Assembly (NCBI RefSeq): GCF_000620625.1
Contig: NZ_JIAW01000021.1
Location: 62,001 to 126,000, forward strand
Length of the DNA stretch: 64,000 bases
Direction: 5' to 3'
DNA from: Mycobacterium sp. URHB0044
GTDB taxonomy: Bacteria > Actinomycetota > Actinomycetes > Mycobacteriales > Mycobacteriaceae
The notes beneath the pieces are model-generated. The model did not search any database. It was not told the origin of the DNA and saw nothing but the letters and a program-made list of their open reading frames with translations. Positions within the stretch are counted from its first letter, which is position 1. The number at the start of each line of letters is the position of its first letter. Made by a program: the position numbers and the translations under genes. This document shows, one piece after another, positions 8,043 through 17,433 of the stretch.

Positions 8043-8663
8043 TCAGGACATCTCGGGCACCCGCAGGTGGGCCAGCGCCAATTCGAACTCGCCGACGTCC
8101 ATGATGTCGGCACCGAGCTCGCGGGTCCGCGCGTTCCTGAGTTCCTTGGCCTGGTCTTCGTTGCGTTGCATCGCTTCCCGGCTGTCGAACGTCGTCGACG
8201 ACACGGCTCGCCCCGTCGAGCGGTTGATGAGCAGACTGGCGCTGCAGAACCCCTCGAGATCCTCCAGCGCCGGCAGCACCGACGTCTTGTAGAACTCGAT
8301 GGCGCGATCCGCCTGGTCCTGAGGCACCTTGAGCCACGTCGCCCGCACGCAGGCGCCGTCGGCTGAGAGGTGATCCCGATGCAGGACCCCGATCTCCCAG
8401 TCCGCCACCGTCGCCGTGCCGCCGAAGGTCGCCGCGGCCTGGTCACGAACCGCACCGATCCGTTCGGCGCTGGCGCGCTGGGCCTCGTCGGTTTCCCATG
8501 CACTGGTGGCGATGCACTGGCCGGATTCTCGATCGACCAACAGTGACAGGCCGACGTAGCCGTCCATGTCCTGCAGCGCTGACATCACCTCGTCGCGGAC
8601 GTAGGCGATGCCCGCGTCGATCGATGATTGTTGCGCCTGGATTGTGGTAGTCCGTGCGAACAC
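8043..8663 (-). CDS. Two-repeat ABM (antibiotic biosynthesis monooxygenase-like) domain protein
   Basis: 206 residues forming two dimeric alpha/beta-barrel (ferredoxin-like) repeats: the first around YVRDEVMSALQDMDGYVGLSLLVD with TSAWETDEAQR, the second around FYKTSVLPALEDLEGFCSASL with TTFDSREAM. GTG 8661-8663 is chosen because AAAGGGGGG precedes it; longer starts lack a ribosome site. Such folds bind heme or small aromatics, or serve as generic oxidases; nothing here fixes a substrate. Divergent from the yjbQ-like gene. Confidence 0.72.
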   Translation of the reverse strand: MFARTTTIQAQQSSIDAGIAYVRDEVMSALQDMDGYVGLSLLVDRESGQCIATSAWETDEAQRASAERIGAVRDQAAATFGGTATVADWEIGVLHRDHLSADGACVRATWLKVPQDQADRAIEFYKTSVLPALEDLEGFCSASLLINRSTGRAVSSTTFDSREAMQRNEDQAKELRNARTRELGADIMDVGEFELALAHLRVPEMS

Positions 8664-8781
8664 GATCCACCCCCCTTTGGTTGGGGCGGCGCCCCGGCGG
8701 CGCCACCGGTCCATTCATCACTGTCCTCCGCCGAATTTGCTGAGGCAATGGCTCGTAGGGTTGGAAACGTGGACGGTGAAA

Positions 8782-9183
8782 ATGAAGACTGAGGTGCTTG
8801 AGGTCGACACCGCGCGGCGGCGGGCGGTGGACCTGACCGATGAGTTTCGGGCGTTCTGTGCCGACCGGGGTGATGGTCTGTGCAACGTCTTCGTGCCGCA
8901 CGCAACGGCTGGCGTGGCGATCATCGAGACGGGCGCTGGGTCGGACGACGACCTGATCGACACATTGGAGCGGCTGTTGCCCCGCGACGACCGCTACCGG
9001 CACTCCCATGGCTCACCGGGCCATGGCGCAGATCACGTCTTGCCCGGCATTGTGTCGCCGTCGGTGACGGTGCCGGTGCAGGGCGGTGAGCCACTGCTCG
9101 GCACGTGGCAGAGCGTGGTGCTCGTCGATCTCAACCGCGACAATTCCCGCCGCTCCGTCCGGCTGAGCTTCATCGACGGCTGA
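8782..9183 (+). CDS. YjbQ/UPF0047 family protein (secondary thiamine-phosphate synthase family)
   Basis: 133 residues with the family signatures: LCNVFVPHATAGVAIIE, DDRYRHSHGS, the metal-binding His-rich turn GHGADHVLPGIV and GTWQSVVLVDLNRD. YjbQ proteins are small trimeric metal-site proteins; a weak thiamine-phosphate synthase activity is known for E. coli YjbQ but the true role is unclear. ATG 8782 or the in-frame GTG 8776 could be the start. Confidence 0.88.
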   Translation: MKTEVLEVDTARRRAVDLTDEFRAFCADRGDGLCNVFVPHATAGVAIIETGAGSDDDLIDTLERLLPRDDRYRHSHGSPGHGADHVLPGIVSPSVTVPVQGGEPLLGTWQSVVLVDLNRDNSRRSVRLSFIDG

Positions 9184-9288
9184 ACGGCACTCCGCGCACG
9201 CGCCGTTCGTTGCCCTGTCAGCCGAGCCACGGCGGACCGGTACTGTAATGCGGTCGAGAAATCACCAGCACCTTAAGGACAGCAGCAC

Positions 9289-11991
9289 GTGCAGACACAC
9301 GAGATCAGGAAGCGCTTCCTCGATCACTTCGTGAAGGCGGGCCACACCGAGGTGCCCAGCGCATCGGTGATCCTCGACGACCCGAACCTATTGTTCGTCA
9401 ACGCGGGCATGGTCCAATTCGTCCCCTACTTCCTTGGCCAGCAGACCCCGCCGTGGAACCGTGCCACGAGCGTGCAGAAGTGCATCCGCACGCCGGACAT
9501 CGACGAGGTCGGCATCACGACGCGGCACAACACCTTCTTCCAGATGGCCGGCAACTTCTCGTTCGGCGACTACTTCAAGAAGGGCGCCATCGAATTCGCC
9601 TGGACGCTGCTGACCAATCCGCAGGATCAGGGTGGCTACGGTTTCGATCCCGAAACGCTTTGGGCGACGGTCTATCTCGACGACGACGAGGCCATCGGAT
9701 TGTGGCAGGAAGTCGCCGGCCTGCCACTCGAGCGCATCCAGCGCCGGGACATGGCCGACAACTACTGGTCGATGGGCATCCCCGGGCCGTGCGGCCCCTC
9801 GTCGGAGATCTACGTCGACCGCGGACCCGAATACGGCGTCGGCGGTGGACCCGTCGCCAACGAGGACCGCTACATCGAAATCTGGAACCTCGTGTTCATG
9901 CAGAACGAGCGCGGCGAGGGCACCTCGAAGTCGGACTTCGAGATCCTGGGGCCGTTGCCGCGCAAGAACATCGACACCGGCATGGGCGTCGAGCGGGTGG
10001 CGTGCCTGCTGCAAGGTGTCGACAACGTCTACGAGACCGACCTGGTGCGTCCCGTCATCGACACGGTTGCCGCCCGCGCCCCACGCGGGTACGGCGCAGG
10101 CAATCACGACGACGACGTGCGCTACCGCATCATCGCCGACCACAGCCGCACGGCGGCGATCATCATCGGCGACGGCATCAGCCCCGGCAACGACGGCCGC
10201 GGTTACGTGCTGCGCCGCCTGCTGCGCCGCGTGATCCGGTCGGCCAAGCTGCTCGGCATCGACACCCCGATCGTCGGCGACCTGATGCTCACGGTGCGCG
10301 ACGCGATGGGTCCGTCGTATCCCGAACTGGTGACCGACTTCGACCGGATCCAGCGCATCGCCGTTGCCGAGGAGACCGCGTTCAACCGCACTCTCGCGTC
10401 CGGCTCACGGCTGTTCGAGGAAGCAGCGAATACGACGCGGTCGTCGGGTGCGACGGTGCTGTCGGGCACCGATGCGTTCACCCTGCACGACACCTATGGC
10501 TTCCCGATCGAACTCACGCTGGAGATGGCGGCCGAGGCGGGGCTGAGCGTGGACGAGGAGGGCTTCCGCGGGCTGATGGCCGAGCAGCGCCAGCGCGCCA
10601 AGGCCGACGCCGCCGCGCGCAAGCACGCCCACGCCGACCTGACCGCCTACCGGGAACTGGTCGATGCGGGCCCGACGGAGTTCACCGGCTTCGACGAGCT
10701 CAGCTCCGAGGCAAGGATTCTGGGCATCTTCGTCGACGGCAGGCGCGTTCCCGTCGTCGCGCATGGCGAGGCCGGGACCGCCGATCGCGTCGAATTGGTG
10801 CTCGACCGCACCCCGCTCTACGCGGAGTCCGGCGGCCAGATCGCCGACGTCGGTTCGATCAGCGGTACCGGGTCCAGTCAGGCGGCCAAGGCCGCGGTCA
10901 CCGACGTGCAGAAGATCGCCAAGACGCTGTTCGTGCACCGCGTCGTCGTGGAGTCGGGTGAGTTCGTCGAGGGCGACACCATCGTTGCGGCCGTCGACCC
11001 GAAGTGGCGCCACGGCGCCACCCAAGGTCACTCCGGTACCCACATGGTGCACGCCGCGCTGCGACAGGTGTTGGGCCCCAACGCCGTTCAGGCCGGCTCC
11101 TTGAACCGGCCGGGTTACCTGCGCTTCGACTTCAACTGGCAGGGTGCGCTGACCGATTCGCAGCGCGACGAGATCGAAGTGGTCACCAACGAGGCCGTCG
11201 AGGCCGACTTCGCCGTGAACACCTTCAACACCAAGCTCGACAAGGCCAAGGCCATGGGCGCGATGGCGCTGTTCGGCGAGGCCTATCCCGACGAAGTGCG
11301 GGTGGTCGAGATCGGCGGCCCGTTCTCGATCGAGCTGTGTGGCGGTACGCACGTGCACAACTCGGCCCAGATCGGCCCGGTCACGATCCTCGGCGAGTCG
11401 TCGGTGGGTTCCGGCGTGCGCCGGGTCGAGGCGTACGTCGGCCTCGATTCGTTCAAGCACCTCGCCAAGGAACGGGCGCTGCTGGCCGGGCTGGCGTCGT
11501 CGCTGAAGGTGCCCTCCGACGAGGTGCCCGCTCGGGTCGCCAACCTCGTCGAGCGCTTGCGCGCGGCGGAGAAGGAACTCGACCGCATGCGCCTGGCGAA
11601 TGCCCGCGCGGCGGCTTCCAACGCCGCCGCCGGCGCCGAGCTCGTGGGCAAGGTCCGCCTGGTGGCGCAGCGGATGGCCGCGGGCATCTCCGCTGCCGAT
11701 CTGCGCAGCCTGGTCGGTGAGATCCGCGGGAAACTCGGCTCCGAAGCCTCGGTCGTGGCGCTGATCGCCGAGGGCGAAGGGGACACGGTGCCGTTCGTGG
11801 TCGCGGCCAACACCGGCGCTCAGGACCTTGGCCTGTCGGCCAACGACCTCGTCAAGACGCTGGGAGCCGCGGTCAATGGCCGTGGCGGCGGCAAGGCCGA
11901 CCTCGCGCAGGGTTCGGGCAGCGGGGCATCGGGAATCGACGCGGCGCTGGCCGCACTGCGTGCCGAAGTGGCACGGAGCCAGCGGAGCTGA
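9289..11991 (+). CDS. alaS: Alanine--tRNA ligase
   Basis: 900 residues, full length for bacterial AlaRS, starting with GTG after TTAAGGACAG. It opens with the class II catalytic core (RKRFLDHFVKAGH; motif 2 around RHNTFFQMAGNFSFGDYF). The editing domain has the zinc-binding HSGTHMVHAALRQ near residue 580 and CGGTHVHNS near 684; a C-terminal C-Ala region (GRGGGKADLAQGSG) follows. It charges tRNA-Ala and clears Ser/Gly misacylation. It heads the alaS-ruvX-mltG-aroE run. Confidence 0.98.
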   Translation: MQTHEIRKRFLDHFVKAGHTEVPSASVILDDPNLLFVNAGMVQFVPYFLGQQTPPWNRATSVQKCIRTPDIDEVGITTRHNTFFQMAGNFSFGDYFKKGAIEFAWTLLTNPQDQGGYGFDPETLWATVYLDDDEAIGLWQEVAGLPLERIQRRDMADNYWSMGIPGPCGPSSEIYVDRGPEYGVGGGPVANEDRYIEIWNLVFMQNERGEGTSKSDFEILGPLPRKNIDTGMGVERVACLLQGVDNVYETDLVRPVIDTVAARAPRGYGAGNHDDDVRYRIIADHSRTAAIIIGDGISPGNDGRGYVLRRLLRRVIRSAKLLGIDTPIVGDLMLTVRDAMGPSYPELVTDFDRIQRIAVAEETAFNRTLASGSRLFEEAANTTRSSGATVLSGTDAFTLHDTYGFPIELTLEMAAEAGLSVDEEGFRGLMAEQRQRAKADAAARKHAHADLTAYRELVDAGPTEFTGFDELSSEARILGIFVDGRRVPVVAHGEAGTADRVELVLDRTPLYAESGGQIADVGSISGTGSSQAAKAAVTDVQKIAKTLFVHRVVVESGEFVEGDTIVAAVDPKWRHGATQGHSGTHMVHAALRQVLGPNAVQAGSLNRPGYLRFDFNWQGALTDSQRDEIEVVTNEAVEADFAVNTFNTKLDKAKAMGAMALFGEAYPDEVRVVEIGGPFSIELCGGTHVHNSAQIGPVTILGESSVGSGVRRVEAYVGLDSFKHLAKERALLAGLASSLKVPSDEVPARVANLVERLRAAEKELDRMRLANARAAASNAAAGAELVGKVRLVAQRMAAGISAADLRSLVGEIRGKLGSEASVVALIAEGEGDTVPFVVAANTGAQDLGLSANDLVKTLGAAVNGRGGGKADLAQGSGSGASGIDAALAALRAEVARSQRS

Positions 11992-11995
11992 CTGA

Positions 11996-12505
11996 GTGGG
12001 CCGCAACGATGACCGTCTGCCGGACCGGCCCGGGGGCGACGACGACCCCGGACGCGGACGACGGCTCGGCATCGACGTGGGCACCGTCCGCATCGGCGTG
12101 GCCACCAGTGATCCCGACGGAATCCTCGCCACCCCGGTGGAGACGGTCCGGCGCGACCGGACCGACAAGCACGTGAAGCGGCTGGCCAGGCTGGTCGACG
12201 AGCTGGAGGTGGTTGAGGTGGTGGTCGGGCTGCCCCGCACCCTCGCCGAACGCACCGGGCCATCGGCCGTCGACGCCATCGGCGTCGCGGACACACTCGC
12301 CGCCCGCATCGCACCGATCCCGGTGCGGCTGTCCGATGAGCGGCTGACCACGGTCACCGCGCAGAGGTCACTGCGGGACGCCGGCATCAAAGCGAAGGGA
12401 CAGAAGGCGATGATCGATCAGGCCGCCGCGGTCGGCATTCTGCAGACCTGGCTGGACCTGCGGCGTGCCGTTCTGGCCCGTCGGACCGGAGCGGCCGATG
12501 CCTGA
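11996..12505 (+). CDS. ruvX: RuvX/YqgF putative pre-16S rRNA nuclease (Holliday-junction resolvase fold)
   Basis: 169 residues with the RNase H-like motif LGIDVGTVRIGVATSDP and later LPRTLAERTG, PVRLSDERLTTV and DQAAAVGILQTWLD (final acidic residue). The family processes the 5' end of 16S rRNA and was first proposed as a resolvase. GTG 11996 lies five bases after the alaS stop and the 3' end overlaps mltG by eight bases, so the three form an operon. Confidence 0.93.
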   Translation: MGRNDDRLPDRPGGDDDPGRGRRLGIDVGTVRIGVATSDPDGILATPVETVRRDRTDKHVKRLARLVDELEVVEVVVGLPRTLAERTGPSAVDAIGVADTLAARIAPIPVRLSDERLTTVTAQRSLRDAGIKAKGQKAMIDQAAAVGILQTWLDLRRAVLARRTGAADA

Positions 12506-13748
12506 CGACTGGGGACGCCAGCGCACCGAGCCGGTGTCGGTCGGTAGGCCGCGTCGCAGCATGAGCCGGACCGAACGGGCACGCGCGACTCGCAACCGCC
12601 GCAGACGCCGGACCATCACGGGTTTCGCCGTCGCCTCCCTGATCGTCGTGGTCATCGGTGCGGTGTTCCTCGGCTCTCGGATGTGGCACGGGCTCTTCGG
12701 AGCCGGCGACGACTACCAGGGCGACGGCGTCAACGACGTCGTCATCGAGGTGCACAACGGCGACTCCACGACGGCCATCGGTCAGACGCTGCTCGACCAC
12801 GAAGTGGTGGCGACCGTGCAGGCCTTCGTCACGGCCGCGGCGGGCAACACCGCGATCTCGTCGATCCAGCCCGGGTTCTACAAGATGCGCACCGAGATTC
12901 CCGCGTCCAATGCCGTTGCGCGGCTTGCCGATGCACAGAACCGGGTGGGTCGGTTGGTGATTCCCGAAGGGCGTCAGCTCGACGACATCGCCGACGTCAG
13001 AACCAATGCCGTCACCCAGGGCATCTTCACGCTGATCTCCGAGGCCACCTGCGTGCAGCTCGACGACACCAAGCAGTGCGTCAAACCCGAGGACCTCAAA
13101 CAGGCTGCCGCGTCGGCCGCGCCGTCGGCCTTGTCCATCCCGGACTGGGCGCTCGAACCCATCAAAGTGCTCGGCAACGACCACCGCCGCATCGAGGGCC
13201 TCATCGCCCCCGGCACCTGGAACGTCGATCCGTCGGCGTCGGCGCAGGAGATCCTGTCCACCCTGATCGCCGCCAGCGCACAGCAATACGTGGCGCAGGG
13301 ACTGCTGGAGGCGGGCAAGACATCCACCTTGTCGCCGTACCAGATCCTGACAGTGGCGTCCCTCGTGCAACGCGAATCCAAACCGCAGGACTTCGCCAAG
13401 GTGGCCCGGGTCATCTACAACCGTCTCGCCGAACCCGAGCACAACCGCCTGGAGTTCGACTCGACGGTGAACTACCCGCTGGACCGCCAGGAGGTGGCGA
13501 CCACCGACGCCGACCGCGGTGCGGACACGCCGTGGAACACGTATGTGCGCGAAGGGCTTCCGGCCACGCCGATCTGCTCGCCCGGCCAGCCGGCGCTGGC
13601 GGCGGCAGAGAACCCCGAGCCGGGTGACTGGCTGTACTTCGTCACCGTCGACCTGACCGGCACCACGTTGTTCACCCGCGACTACCAACAGCACCTGGCG
13701 AACATCGAACTCGCCAGGCGCAACGGGGTCCTCGACAGCGCGCGATGA
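12498..13748 (+). CDS. mltG: Endolytic murein transglycosylase MltG (YceG-like)
   Basis: 416 residues: a basic cytoplasmic N-terminus, one transmembrane helix at about residues 39-62 (ITGFAVASLIVVVIGAVF) and an extracellular YceG domain. The catalytic Glu is in LVQRESKPQDFAKVARVIYN; the C-terminal signature EFDSTVNY and NTYVREGLPATPI follows. MltG cleaves nascent glycan strands at the membrane and sets strand length. ATG 12498 overlaps ruvX; the stop overlaps aroE (ATGA). Confidence 0.95.
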   Translation: MPDDWGRQRTEPVSVGRPRRSMSRTERARATRNRRRRRTITGFAVASLIVVVIGAVFLGSRMWHGLFGAGDDYQGDGVNDVVIEVHNGDSTTAIGQTLLDHEVVATVQAFVTAAAGNTAISSIQPGFYKMRTEIPASNAVARLADAQNRVGRLVIPEGRQLDDIADVRTNAVTQGIFTLISEATCVQLDDTKQCVKPEDLKQAAASAAPSALSIPDWALEPIKVLGNDHRRIEGLIAPGTWNVDPSASAQEILSTLIAASAQQYVAQGLLEAGKTSTLSPYQILTVASLVQRESKPQDFAKVARVIYNRLAEPEHNRLEFDSTVNYPLDRQEVATTDADRGADTPWNTYVREGLPATPICSPGQPALAAAENPEPGDWLYFVTVDLTGTTLFTRDYQQHLANIELARRNGVLDSAR

Positions 13749-14566
13749 GCGCAGGCGAACAGGGCCCTCCGGTGCACGGTGGCGGGCCACGACGCGCGGC
13801 CGTACTGGGGTCGCCGATCGCGCACTCCCGCTCGCCGCAGCTGCACCTGGCGGCCTACCGCGCACTCGGCCTGACTGACTGGACCTACGACCGCATCGAA
13901 TGCAGCGCCGACGAATTGCCCTCGCTGGTAAGTGGTTTCGGCCCCGAGTGGGTGGGCGTGTCGGTGACCATGCCCGGCAAGTTCGCCGCGCTGGAGTTCG
14001 CCGACGAGCGCACGACGCGTGCCGAACTCGTCGGTTCGGCGAACACGCTGGTGCGCACGGCCGTCGGTTGGCGCGCCGACAACACCGACGTCGACGGAGT
14101 GATCGGTGCGCTCGGCCCCACGACGGGCCGGGCGGCGGTGCTGGGGTCGGGTGGCACCGCGCCCGCGGCGGTGGTCGGCCTGGCCCAACTCGGCGTCGGG
14201 GACGTCACGGTCGTCGCCCGCAGCCGCGACAAGGCCGCGCCGCTGGTGTCGTTGGGTGAGCGGCTAGGGCTCGACGTCCGGTGGGTCGAGCTGGGTACGC
14301 CGCTGGGTGGTGTCGACGTGGTGGTGAACACCCTTCCTGCTGACGTGGCCGCGAGGTACGTCGGCACCGTGGCCGCCGTGCCGGTGTTGCTCGACGTGGT
14401 CTACGACCCGTGGCCCACCCCGCTGGCCGCCGCGGTCGCGGAGGCCGGTGGTCGGGTGATCAGCGGGCTACGGATGCTGCTGAATCAGGCCTACGCCCAG
14501 GTCGAACAATTCACCGGGCTCCCGGCACCGAAAGAGGTGATGAGCGCCGCGCTGGACCGACGTTAG
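13745..14566 (+). CDS. aroE: Shikimate dehydrogenase
   Basis: 273 residues. N-terminal substrate domain with GSPIAHSRSPQLHLAAYRA (shikimate-binding Ser pair), then SVTMPGKFAAL (catalytic Lys) and RADNTDVDG (catalytic Asp). The NADP Rossmann motif is LGSGGTAPAAV at about residue 133. It reduces 3-dehydroshikimate to shikimate. ATGA overlap with mltG; it opens the shikimate-pathway stretch, although aroC lies 1 kb further on behind two unrelated genes. Confidence 0.96.
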   Translation: MSAGEQGPPVHGGGPRRAAVLGSPIAHSRSPQLHLAAYRALGLTDWTYDRIECSADELPSLVSGFGPEWVGVSVTMPGKFAALEFADERTTRAELVGSANTLVRTAVGWRADNTDVDGVIGALGPTTGRAAVLGSGGTAPAAVVGLAQLGVGDVTVVARSRDKAAPLVSLGERLGLDVRWVELGTPLGGVDVVVNTLPADVAARYVGTVAAVPVLLDVVYDPWPTPLAAAVAEAGGRVISGLRMLLNQAYAQVEQFTGLPAPKEVMSAALDRR

Positions 14567-14575
14567 CCTTCGATC

Positions 14576-15007
14576 ATGGGGGTGGGGGTGGCCTGCGTGG
14601 GAGTGCTGGCGTGGTTCGCGGCACTGACCGTTTACGACGTCCGGCAGCGGCGGCTGCCCAACGCGCTGACGCTGCCGGGCGCCGCGGTGGTGCTGATCGT
14701 CTGCGCGGCGACGGGACGCGGCGTGCCTGCGCTCGTCGGTGCGGTCGCCCTGACGCTCCTCTATCTCGGCGTGCATCTGGCGGCTCCGGCGGGCATGGGT
14801 GCCGGTGACGTCAAGCTGGCGATGGGCGTCGGCGCGCTGACGGGATCGTTCGGCGTGGACGCCTGGGTGTTGGCGGCGCTGGGCGCTCCCGTCCTGACCG
14901 CGCTGTGGGCGGTCGCGGTCGCGTTGCGCGGCAGAAGCGCCACCGTGCCGCACGGTCCGTCGATGTGCGTGGCCGCCGCCGCTGCGGTCGCCCTGGTGGT
15001 CGCGTAG
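14576..15007 (+). CDS. A24-family prepilin peptidase-like membrane protein, catalytic domain only
   Basis: 143 residues of mostly transmembrane helix. The two aspartates of type IV prepilin peptidases are present: the Asp in TVYDVRQRRLPN and GAGDVKLA (GxGD motif). The N-terminal methyltransferase/cytoplasmic part of full PilD enzymes is absent, as in other actinobacterial short forms. Substrate unknown; no pilin gene is nearby. Equivalent to Rv2551c by position. Confidence 0.87.
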   Translation: MGVGVACVGVLAWFAALTVYDVRQRRLPNALTLPGAAVVLIVCAATGRGVPALVGAVALTLLYLGVHLAAPAGMGAGDVKLAMGVGALTGSFGVDAWVLAALGAPVLTALWAVAVALRGRSATVPHGPSMCVAAAAAVALVVA

Positions 15008-15025
15008 TCATACGGTGGGCTGACC

Positions 15026-15520
15026 ATGTCGACCCGTGCCGCCACACCCGCCGACCTCGACGCCATCGCCGAGATCTACGCCCACTACGTCACCACCAGC
15101 GTCGCGACGTTCGAACTGGAACCACCGGACGCCGAGGAGTTGCACCGCCGGTTCGCCGCCATCACCGAGGCCGGCCTGCCGTTCCTGGTGACCGAGCGTG
15201 ACGGGGCGATCGCCGGATACGCCTACTGCGCGCCGTGGAAGACGCGACCCGCCTACCGGGCGACCGTCGAGGACTCCATCTACGTCGCCCCGTCCGGCGT
15301 CGGCAAGGGATGCGGCACCGAGCTGCTGCGTGATCTGCTCGACGCGTGCCTGGCCGCGGGCGTCAGAGAGGTGATCGCCGTGATCGCCGACACCGGCGAC
15401 CCCGCGTCGGTCGAACTGCACCGCCGGTTCGGCTTCGTCGAGGCCGGGCGGCTCACCCGCGTGGGCTACAAGCACGACCGGTTCATCGACACCATCCTGT
15501 TGCAGCGCTCGCTGGCATGA
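15026..15520 (+). CDS. GNAT N-acetyltransferase, phosphinothricin-acetyltransferase (Pat/YncA) type
   Basis: 164 residues. The Pat-type opening TPADLDAIAEIYAHYV with TFELEPPD, the segment YAYCAPWKTRPAYRATVEDSI (split across strands) and the acetyl-CoA loop VGKGCGTEL, then AVIADTGDPASVELHRRFGF, are family hallmarks. It probably acetylates a small amine or amino-acid analogue; true substrate unknown. It sits between the A24 peptidase and aroC with short gaps, and its presence inside the aro run may be a later insertion. Confidence 0.9.
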   Translation: MSTRAATPADLDAIAEIYAHYVTTSVATFELEPPDAEELHRRFAAITEAGLPFLVTERDGAIAGYAYCAPWKTRPAYRATVEDSIYVAPSGVGKGCGTELLRDLLDACLAAGVREVIAVIADTGDPASVELHRRFGFVEAGRLTRVGYKHDRFIDTILLQRSLA

Positions 15521-15574
15521 GCGGATTGCTCGGCGGTTTCGGTGCCTGGGCTCCGTCATGGGAAGATGGGACGC

Positions 15575-16786
15575 GTGTTGCGATGGACAACTGCTGGTGA
15601 ATCCCACGGCCGCGCCTTGGTGGCCGTGGTCGAGGGCATGGTCGCGGGTGTCGGCGTTACCTCGGAGGACATCGCAGGCCAGCTGAAACGCCGCCGCCTC
15701 GGCTACGGCCGCGGCGCCAGGATGAAGTTCGAGGCCGACGAGGTCACCGTGCTGGCCGGCGTCAGGCACGGCCTCACGCTCGGCGGGCCGATCGCCATCG
15801 AGATCGGCAACACCGAGTGGCCCAAGTGGGAGACCGTGATGGCCGCCGACCCCGTCGACCCGGCCGAACTGGACGTCGCTCGCAACGCGCCGCTGACCCG
15901 CCCGAGGCCCGGGCATGCCGACTACGCGGGCATGCTCAAGTACGGCTTCGACGATGCCCGGCCGGTCCTCGAGCGCGCCAGCGCCAGGGAGACCGCCGCC
16001 CGGGTCGCCGCAGGCACCATCGCCAGGGCGTTCCTGCGCGAAGCGCTGGGCGTCGAGGTGCTGTCGCACGTCATCTCCATCGGTGCGTCGAAGCCCTACG
16101 ACGGCCCGCCGCCGCAGCCCGCCGACCTGGCCGCCATCGACGACAGCCCCGTCCGCGCGTTCGACAAGGGCGCCGAAGACGCGATGATCGTCGAGATCGA
16201 AGCCGCCAAGAAGGACGGCGACACGCTCGGCGGCGTCGTCGAGGTGGTCGTCGAGGGACTACCGATCGGACTGGGTTCGTTCACCAGCGGCGAGAACCGG
16301 CTCGACAGCCAGCTTGCCGCCGCCGTGATGGGCATTCAGGCCATCAAGGGCGTCGAGATCGGCGACGGGTTCGAAACCGCGCGCCGGCGTGGCAGCGTCG
16401 CGCACGACGAGATGTATCCCGGTCGGGACGGCGTGATCCGCTCCACCAACCGCGCCGGTGGACTCGAGGGCGGCATGACCAACGGTCAGCCCCTACGGGT
16501 GCGGGCCGCGATGAAGCCGATCTCGACGGTCCCGCGGGCACTGGCCACCGTCGACATGGCGACCGGCGACGAGGCCGTCGCGATCCACCAGCGCTCCGAC
16601 GTGTGCGCCGTGCCCGCAGCAGGCGTGGTCGTGGAGACGATGGTCGCGTTGGTCGTGGCGCGTGCGGCGCTGGAGAAGTTCGGCGGCGACTCGCTCACCG
16701 AGACCCGCGCCAACGTCGACAACTATTTGCGCGGCATCGCCGCCCGGTCCGGTGAGCAGGTGCCCTCAGTGCAGGCGTCGGGCTGA
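15575..16786 (+). CDS. aroC: Chorismate synthase
   Basis: 403 residues starting GTG (VLRWTTAGESHGRAL), with the conserved TAGESHG opening, RPGHADYAGMLKY, ARETAARVAAG and RSDVCAVPAAGVV. It removes phosphate from EPSP to make chorismate using reduced FMN. The GTG is chosen because homologues begin with LRWTTAGESHG; an upstream in-frame start would add 11 unrelated residues. One-base overlap with aroK (TGATG). Confidence 0.97.
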   Translation: MLRWTTAGESHGRALVAVVEGMVAGVGVTSEDIAGQLKRRRLGYGRGARMKFEADEVTVLAGVRHGLTLGGPIAIEIGNTEWPKWETVMAADPVDPAELDVARNAPLTRPRPGHADYAGMLKYGFDDARPVLERASARETAARVAAGTIARAFLREALGVEVLSHVISIGASKPYDGPPPQPADLAAIDDSPVRAFDKGAEDAMIVEIEAAKKDGDTLGGVVEVVVEGLPIGLGSFTSGENRLDSQLAAAVMGIQAIKGVEIGDGFETARRRGSVAHDEMYPGRDGVIRSTNRAGGLEGGMTNGQPLRVRAAMKPISTVPRALATVDMATGDEAVAIHQRSDVCAVPAAGVVVETMVALVVARAALEKFGGDSLTETRANVDNYLRGIAARSGEQVPSVQASG

Positions 16787-17433
16787 TGGCGCCCAAGGCG
16801 GTGCTGGTGGGCATGCCCGGCTCGGGCAAGTCCACCATCGGCCGTCGGCTTGCCAAGGCGCTCAACGTGCCACTGCTCGACACCGACGCCAAGATCGTCG
16901 AGAACACCGGCCGCAGCATCGCCGAGATCTTCGTCGACGGTGAACCGGAATTCCGCCGCATCGAGGCCGACGTCGTGCGGGCGGCCCTAGCCGAGCACGA
17001 CGGGATCGTCTCGCTGGGCGGCGGCGCGATCACCTCCGCCGAGGTACGCGAGGCGCTCGCCGGGCACACCGTGATCTACCTGGAAATCAGTGCGGCAGAA
17101 GGTGTTCGGCGGGCCACCGGTGGCGCCGTGCGGCCGCTGCTCGCCGGCGGCGACGCGGGCGAGAAGTTCCGCGCACTGATGGCCGCGCGGGTCCCGCTCT
17201 ACCGTCAGGTCGCCACGATGCGGGTCAACACCAACCGGCGCAATCCCGGAGCCGTGGTGCGCCACATCGTGCACAGGCTCGACGACTGCGGCAGCGGCGA
17301 CCACCACCATGGGAGGCGACGCCGTAGGTCGGCGTGGCGGCGGCTTCCCACCGTGTTGAATCCAGCCCCAACCAATGAGGCCCCGCCCAGCCCCGCGGCG
17401 CTGGCCCGCCGAGCGGAAGCGCGCAATGACTGA
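16786..17433 (+). CDS. aroK: Shikimate kinase with extended C-terminus
   Basis: 215 residues, about 40 longer than typical AroK. P-loop GMPGSGKSTIGRRLA, the shikimate-binding LLDTDAKIVE and EFRRIEADVV, SLGGGAI, and the lid RPLLAGGD are all in place. After VVRHIVHRL the tail turns into His/Arg-rich low complexity (HHHGRRRRRSAWRR) and runs into the aroB start, suggesting a lost stop or a drifted C-terminus without catalytic role. It phosphorylates shikimate at C3. Confidence 0.95.
   Translation: MAPKAVLVGMPGSGKSTIGRRLAKALNVPLLDTDAKIVENTGRSIAEIFVDGEPEFRRIEADVVRAALAEHDGIVSLGGGAITSAEVREALAGHTVIYLEISAAEGVRRATGGAVRPLLAGGDAGEKFRALMAARVPLYRQVATMRVNTNRRNPGAVVRHIVHRLDDCGSGDHHHGRRRRRSAWRRLPTVLNPAPTNEAPPSPAALARRAEARND

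Noticed and set aside
9184..9288. T-box or other riboswitch before alaS
   Set aside because: Only 105 bases and no T-box sequence or specifier stem; looks like an ordinary promoter region.
10405..12390. 661-codon minus-strand open frame opposite alaS and ruvX
   Set aside because: Antisense shadow of alaS; no recognisable domain or ribosome site.
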